64,000 bases of DNA from Zooshikella sp050749885 (GTDB taxonomy: Bacteria; Pseudomonadota; Gammaproteobacteria; Pseudomonadales; Zooshikellaceae), in contig NZ_JBOIUB010000002.1 of assembly GCF_050749885.1 (NCBI RefSeq), positions 310,001 through 374,000 of the forward strand. The letters run 5' to 3'. Made by a program: the position numbers and the translations under genes. Positions 61,427 to 64,000 of this stretch are shown here, in pieces. The notes under the pieces are model-generated. The model had not been told where the DNA came from. It saw nothing but the letters and a program-made list of their open reading frames with translations, and made no database searches. The stretch's first letter is position 1. Every line of letters starts with the position of its first letter.

Positions 61427-62446
61427 TTAAACAGCCTTCGCGGGGTGATTATGTGGGGTAAACTGACTTCTAAGAAACCGCAAAGCGGGCTTTTCTACAT
61501 AACGTGTTGCCAATGATGCAATAAATAAACAACACAACATCACTAGAGGTATAGCCTCATAAGAAGGCATACCAGCTAAGTAAAGTTTATGTAATAAACT
61601 AAAGCCAATATTATGGTGAAATAAATAAAGAGAATAAGAAATAGTTCCCAAATATATTAAAGGCTTTAAGCAAATCACGCTTAATTTATGATAAACAAAT
61701 AAGTAAAATGACAAAAATAAACCTAGTACAACACCCCAAGATACTAACTCATTATCAATCCAGCACTGCATTCCAAAACAAAGCATGATTAAGCTATGCC
61801 GTATTAAATTATAGCGGTCACCCTTAACGCTTGCTTTAAGTCGATAAAACAAGATACCCGCCATAAACAAATGGGCATAATCTAACATAAAAATCAGTCT
61901 TATTTTCCAAGGGAAATAGCCTGTATAATATTCACTCAACAACCAGCTTGCTTGAAGTGTTAACCAACCCATACAAATAAATTCAATTTTTTGCAAACCT
62001 CTCATTAGCCACACAACAAGCATTAAACAATAAAATATCAACTCATACTCTAGTGTCCAATAAACACCGTCAACTGCAGACACCTCGAAAAAAGCTGGCA
62101 CCATTGTCAGATTTAGGCTTGCGGTTGTCAGTGAGAAGTCCTTTCCAGGTAAACCTACTAAATTAACAACACTTGTTGTCAGTATAACAGCCAGCCAATA
62201 GACTGGAAATAATCGAGAAAAACGTGCAGTTATAAAGCCTAAGGCACTTTTAGTTCTATTCAATGTTAAAAAAATGACAAATCCACTAATCAAGAAAAAC
62301 CATTGCACACCATATTTACCAATTTCGAAACTAAAGGCTAATGAGTGTCCATAAAGCTCATCAAATCGGGTCGTCAAATGAAACAGCACAACAAAAAATG
62401 CCGCTAATCCTCTAAATACATCAAGTTCGTCAAGACGGCTAGACAA
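61427..62446 (-). CDS. Acyltransferase 3 family (OafA/YrhL-like) membrane protein
   Basis: A 339-residue inner-membrane protein with about ten helices. LDVFRGLAAFFVVLFHLTTR contains the R-x10-H motif of the family (catalytic His in FHL), and YGVQWFFLISGFVIFLTLNR and TARFSRLFPVYWLAVILTTS follow. These enzymes move acetyl or other acyl groups onto surface glycans, peptidoglycan or lipids. The start is TTG at 62446: the frame is closed by TGA three codons upstream, and GAGGT lies 6 bases before the TTG. An SGNH hydrolase gene lies directly upstream on the same strand (149 bases), which suggests paired acylation and deacylation. Confidence 0.9.
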   Translation of the reverse strand: MSSRLDELDVFRGLAAFFVVLFHLTTRFDELYGHSLAFSFEIGKYGVQWFFLISGFVIFLTLNRTKSALGFITARFSRLFPVYWLAVILTTSVVNLVGLPGKDFSLTTASLNLTMVPAFFEVSAVDGVYWTLEYELIFYCLMLVVWLMRGLQKIEFICMGWLTLQASWLLSEYYTGYFPWKIRLIFMLDYAHLFMAGILFYRLKASVKGDRYNLIRHSLIMLCFGMQCWIDNELVSWGVVLGLFLSFYLFVYHKLSVICLKPLIYLGTISYSLYLFHHNIGFSLLHKLYLAGMPSYEAIPLVMLCCLFIASLATRYVEKPALRFLRSQFTPHNHPAKAV

Positions 62447-62595
62447 GAGAGTACCTCAGTATTTACCAATAATGTAATATATCCACTATTCAGTAGTTTG
62501 TAGCAGGAGGGTTACCACTATTGATCCAACAAGGATAACCTCTAAGAGAAACTCCCACTAAAAAGACTTGTGAAGAATAAATTTCAAGTAAAATG

Positions 62596-63306
62596 TTACT
62601 GCTGCATAAATTCAATGATTTGTTTTTTCCATAAAGCATACCCTTCACCATTTAGATGGATCCCATCTATCGAATATTGAGCCTGAAGAACACCATCTGC
62701 AGTTAGCACGCTATTAAGGTCAATATATGTAATGTTTTTTTCGTTCGCTATTCTCTGTAAGGAGTGATTTAACATTTCTACCTGGTTATTCAAATGTTTA
62801 AACTGTTCACCCAAAAGCAGGGTGGATTGTATAATAGGAGTAACTTTTTTATTTAATAGTTCATCGATTATTTGATGGTAATTCTTTAATATACTATCTA
62901 GCTTTAAACCCTGCATAATATCGTTAGTACCCAGCAGAACAAAAACAACTTCAGCATCGTTAGAAAGTAAAGAAAGTCGGCTCACCGTATCCGCCGTTGT
63001 ATCACCTGCAATTCCTCTGTTGTTAATGGAGTAGTCAGGAAAAAGCTCTTGCCACTCAGCATCATCTGTTATGGAATCACCCAACATAATATTTTTTGCA
63101 GATCCCCCATGCCACTTAAAAAAAGACACTCTGCGTTTATGATATATATGTTGACTGTCATTGAATGAAACACTGTTATCAACATCAATCCAATGCTGTA
63201 CTTTTTTTAATAGGTCATAGGGGAAAAAATGATACTTCATGGTAGTAATGCCATACCCAAACCCAACTAATAGCAAAACCAGCACCAGTAAAATATTTCT
63301 TATCAT
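62596..63306 (-). CDS. Membrane-anchored SGNH/GDSL hydrolase
   Basis: A 236-residue protein with an N-terminal membrane helix (IRNILLVLVLLLVGFGYGIT). Catalytic blocks are all present: GDSITDDAEW (block I, Ser), INNRGIAGDTTADTVSRLS (block II, Gly), VLLGTNDIMQG (block III, Asn) and DGIHLNGEGYALWKK (block V, Asp and His). Such enzymes cleave esters such as O-acetyl groups of glycans, or act as esterases of the PAF-acetylhydrolase type. ATG at 63306 is favoured over an in-frame TTG at 63318. It is co-oriented with the acyltransferase gene downstream. Confidence 0.9.
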   Translation of the reverse strand: MIRNILLVLVLLLVGFGYGITTMKYHFFPYDLLKKVQHWIDVDNSVSFNDSQHIYHKRRVSFFKWHGGSAKNIMLGDSITDDAEWQELFPDYSINNRGIAGDTTADTVSRLSLLSNDAEVVFVLLGTNDIMQGLKLDSILKNYHQIIDELLNKKVTPIIQSTLLLGEQFKHLNNQVEMLNHSLQRIANEKNITYIDLNSVLTADGVLQAQYSIDGIHLNGEGYALWKKQIIEFMQQ

Positions 63307-63724
63307 TTCAACACTCAATACTGTATAAAAAAACGCTCTAGAAAGGTTTGCTCACGACTATCCACCTGACAGCCCCACAAGCAACCACGTTTATCCTAAT
63401 GACCTGTTATTTATCTCTACGCGTAGATACATACTCTTCGCTGTGGGTATAAATTACTGTTTTTATACATCCTTGGAGAAGACGTACTTAACAGTTTAAA
63501 AAATTAGCACTCAAATTTATATACGTTCGCCGACTGGATTTTATATTTAATTTGACTTTTCATCATTATTTTGCCCAAGCAAAAGCTCAAACTAAACTAC
63601 ACTTCTCATAAAGAACCTTCAGTGACAGGGGATATAAGAGGGAACGGGTAGCAACTCCTGCCATTTTGATGTTTTTGCTAAATCACCCAAGGTATATACA
63701 AATACAGCCCTGGAGAAACACGTT
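63307..63724. other. 418-base divergent gap with a 12-base palindrome
   Basis: Spacer between the SGNH hydrolase gene and the last binding-protein gene. TCTACGCGTAGA at 63416-63427 is a perfect palindrome and a candidate operator. No gene or RNA is supported. Confidence 0.45.
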
Positions 63725-64000
63725 ATGTTCTATCTTAAAGGTACCATTACTGCTTTAGCATTCTCTCTATTCTTAAGCTCACTCTCTTATGCTAATGAAC
63801 TGAATAAACTAATGTTTATTACTGAATCATACCCACCTTATAATTTTGAAGCTTCAGGCTTATTAAAAGGCATCGCTGTAGACTTACTTGTTGCCGCGTC
63901 AAACAAAGCAGGCTCACCATTAAAACGGAACCAAATAAAGGTGTATCCTTGGGCTAGAGGCTATCGAGCAACCCTTGAAGAGCCAAATCATGTCTTATTC
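63725..64000 (+). CDS. Periplasmic solute-binding protein, N-terminal part (cut by window end)
   Basis: Ninety-two residues are visible. Signal peptide MFYLKGTITALAFSLFLSSL is followed by SYA before NELNKLMFITES. YPPYNFEASGLLKGIAVDLL then matches the opening of family 3 extracellular binding proteins (ligand loop YPPYNF, then G-x-x-VDLL). GGAGA lies 8 bases before the ATG. The frame runs off the right edge. It resembles the binding-protein gene at 11711 in type, and no transport genes are visible yet. Confidence 0.8.
   Translation, partial: MFYLKGTITALAFSLFLSSLSYANELNKLMFITESYPPYNFEASGLLKGIAVDLLVAASNKAGSPLKRNQIKVYPWARGYRATLEEPNHVLF

Noticed and set aside
1..64000. CRISPR arrays, tRNA or rRNA genes, insertion sequences, prophage
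   Set aside because: I saw no regularly spaced direct repeats, no cloverleaf with a T-loop motif, no rRNA-like stretches and no transposase or integrase gene.

Overview
The window looks like chromosomal DNA of a free-living, AT-rich gammaproteobacterium, probably a marine Oceanospirillales-type organism. That assignment is an inference from gene content: CysB, an iron-sulfur APS reductase, PpsA/PpsR, PntAB, RraA, PrpBCD, a split aceA/aceB pair, Aer-type chemotaxis and many secreted hydrolases. No rRNA, tRNA, CRISPR array, transposase or phage gene was recognised.

Layout. 1-3.5 kb: a 5' fragment of an AddB/RecB-like nuclease gene, a ketopantoate-reductase-family gene and a cytosolic 5'-nucleotidase. 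3.5-6.7 kb: sulfur assimilation (TauE/SafE permease, CysB, a thioredoxin-fold protein and CysH). 6.8-11.4 kb: PabB, a candidate 42-residue secreted peptide, RlmJ and a NADAR-RibA fusion. 11.7-20 kb: sensing genes (periplasmic binding protein, hybrid histidine kinase, BMP-family binding protein, two chemoreceptors). 20-26 kb: AsnS, a ROK sugar kinase, a secreted zinc metalloprotease with a (Asn-Pro)14 linker and a QueC-like PP-loop protein. 26-32 kb: YigM-type biotin transporter, then GntR regulator and prpBCD (methylcitrate cycle). 32-36 kb: small Cys-rich protein, HEAT-like protein, SH3b/GH19-like secreted hydrolase. 35.5-43 kb: ppsR/ppsA, rraA, a macrodomain gene, an MDR dehydrogenase and an orphan TRAP-type binding protein. 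43.9-50 kb: pntAB, an acetyltransferase, an outer-membrane barrel and a subtilase-fold protein without its catalytic serine. 50.6-54.7 kb: glyoxylate shunt (aceA, divergent LysR gene, aceB). 55-64 kb: a 1414-residue secreted multidomain protein with its partner, a hypothetical gene, an acyltransferase/SGNH-hydrolase pair and the start of another periplasmic binding protein.

How the genes fit together. prpBCD, aceAB, ppsA/ppsR and pntAB suggest growth on propionate, acetate and other short-chain substrates, with gluconeogenesis from pyruvate and NADPH supply. The secreted protease, lysozyme-like enzyme and large adhesin or glycan-binding protein suggest life on polymers or other organisms.

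The intergenic DNA is notable. At least four dispersed repeat families recur: a REP-like element of about 90 bp with a TTGCCGC/GCGGCAA core (4 copies), a 37-38 bp AGGGYAC/GTGCCCT palindrome (3 copies), a 125-bp nested palindrome that shares its end with another site, and a TATACCCATAACGAAG element (2 copies). Four genes use TTG start codons, three of them with strong ribosome binding sites. I found no single obvious new multi-gene system. The strongest leads are the pseudo-subtilase, the NADAR-RibA fusion, the lone QueC-like protein, the telomere-like G-rich linker repeat, the small secreted peptide and the repeat families.
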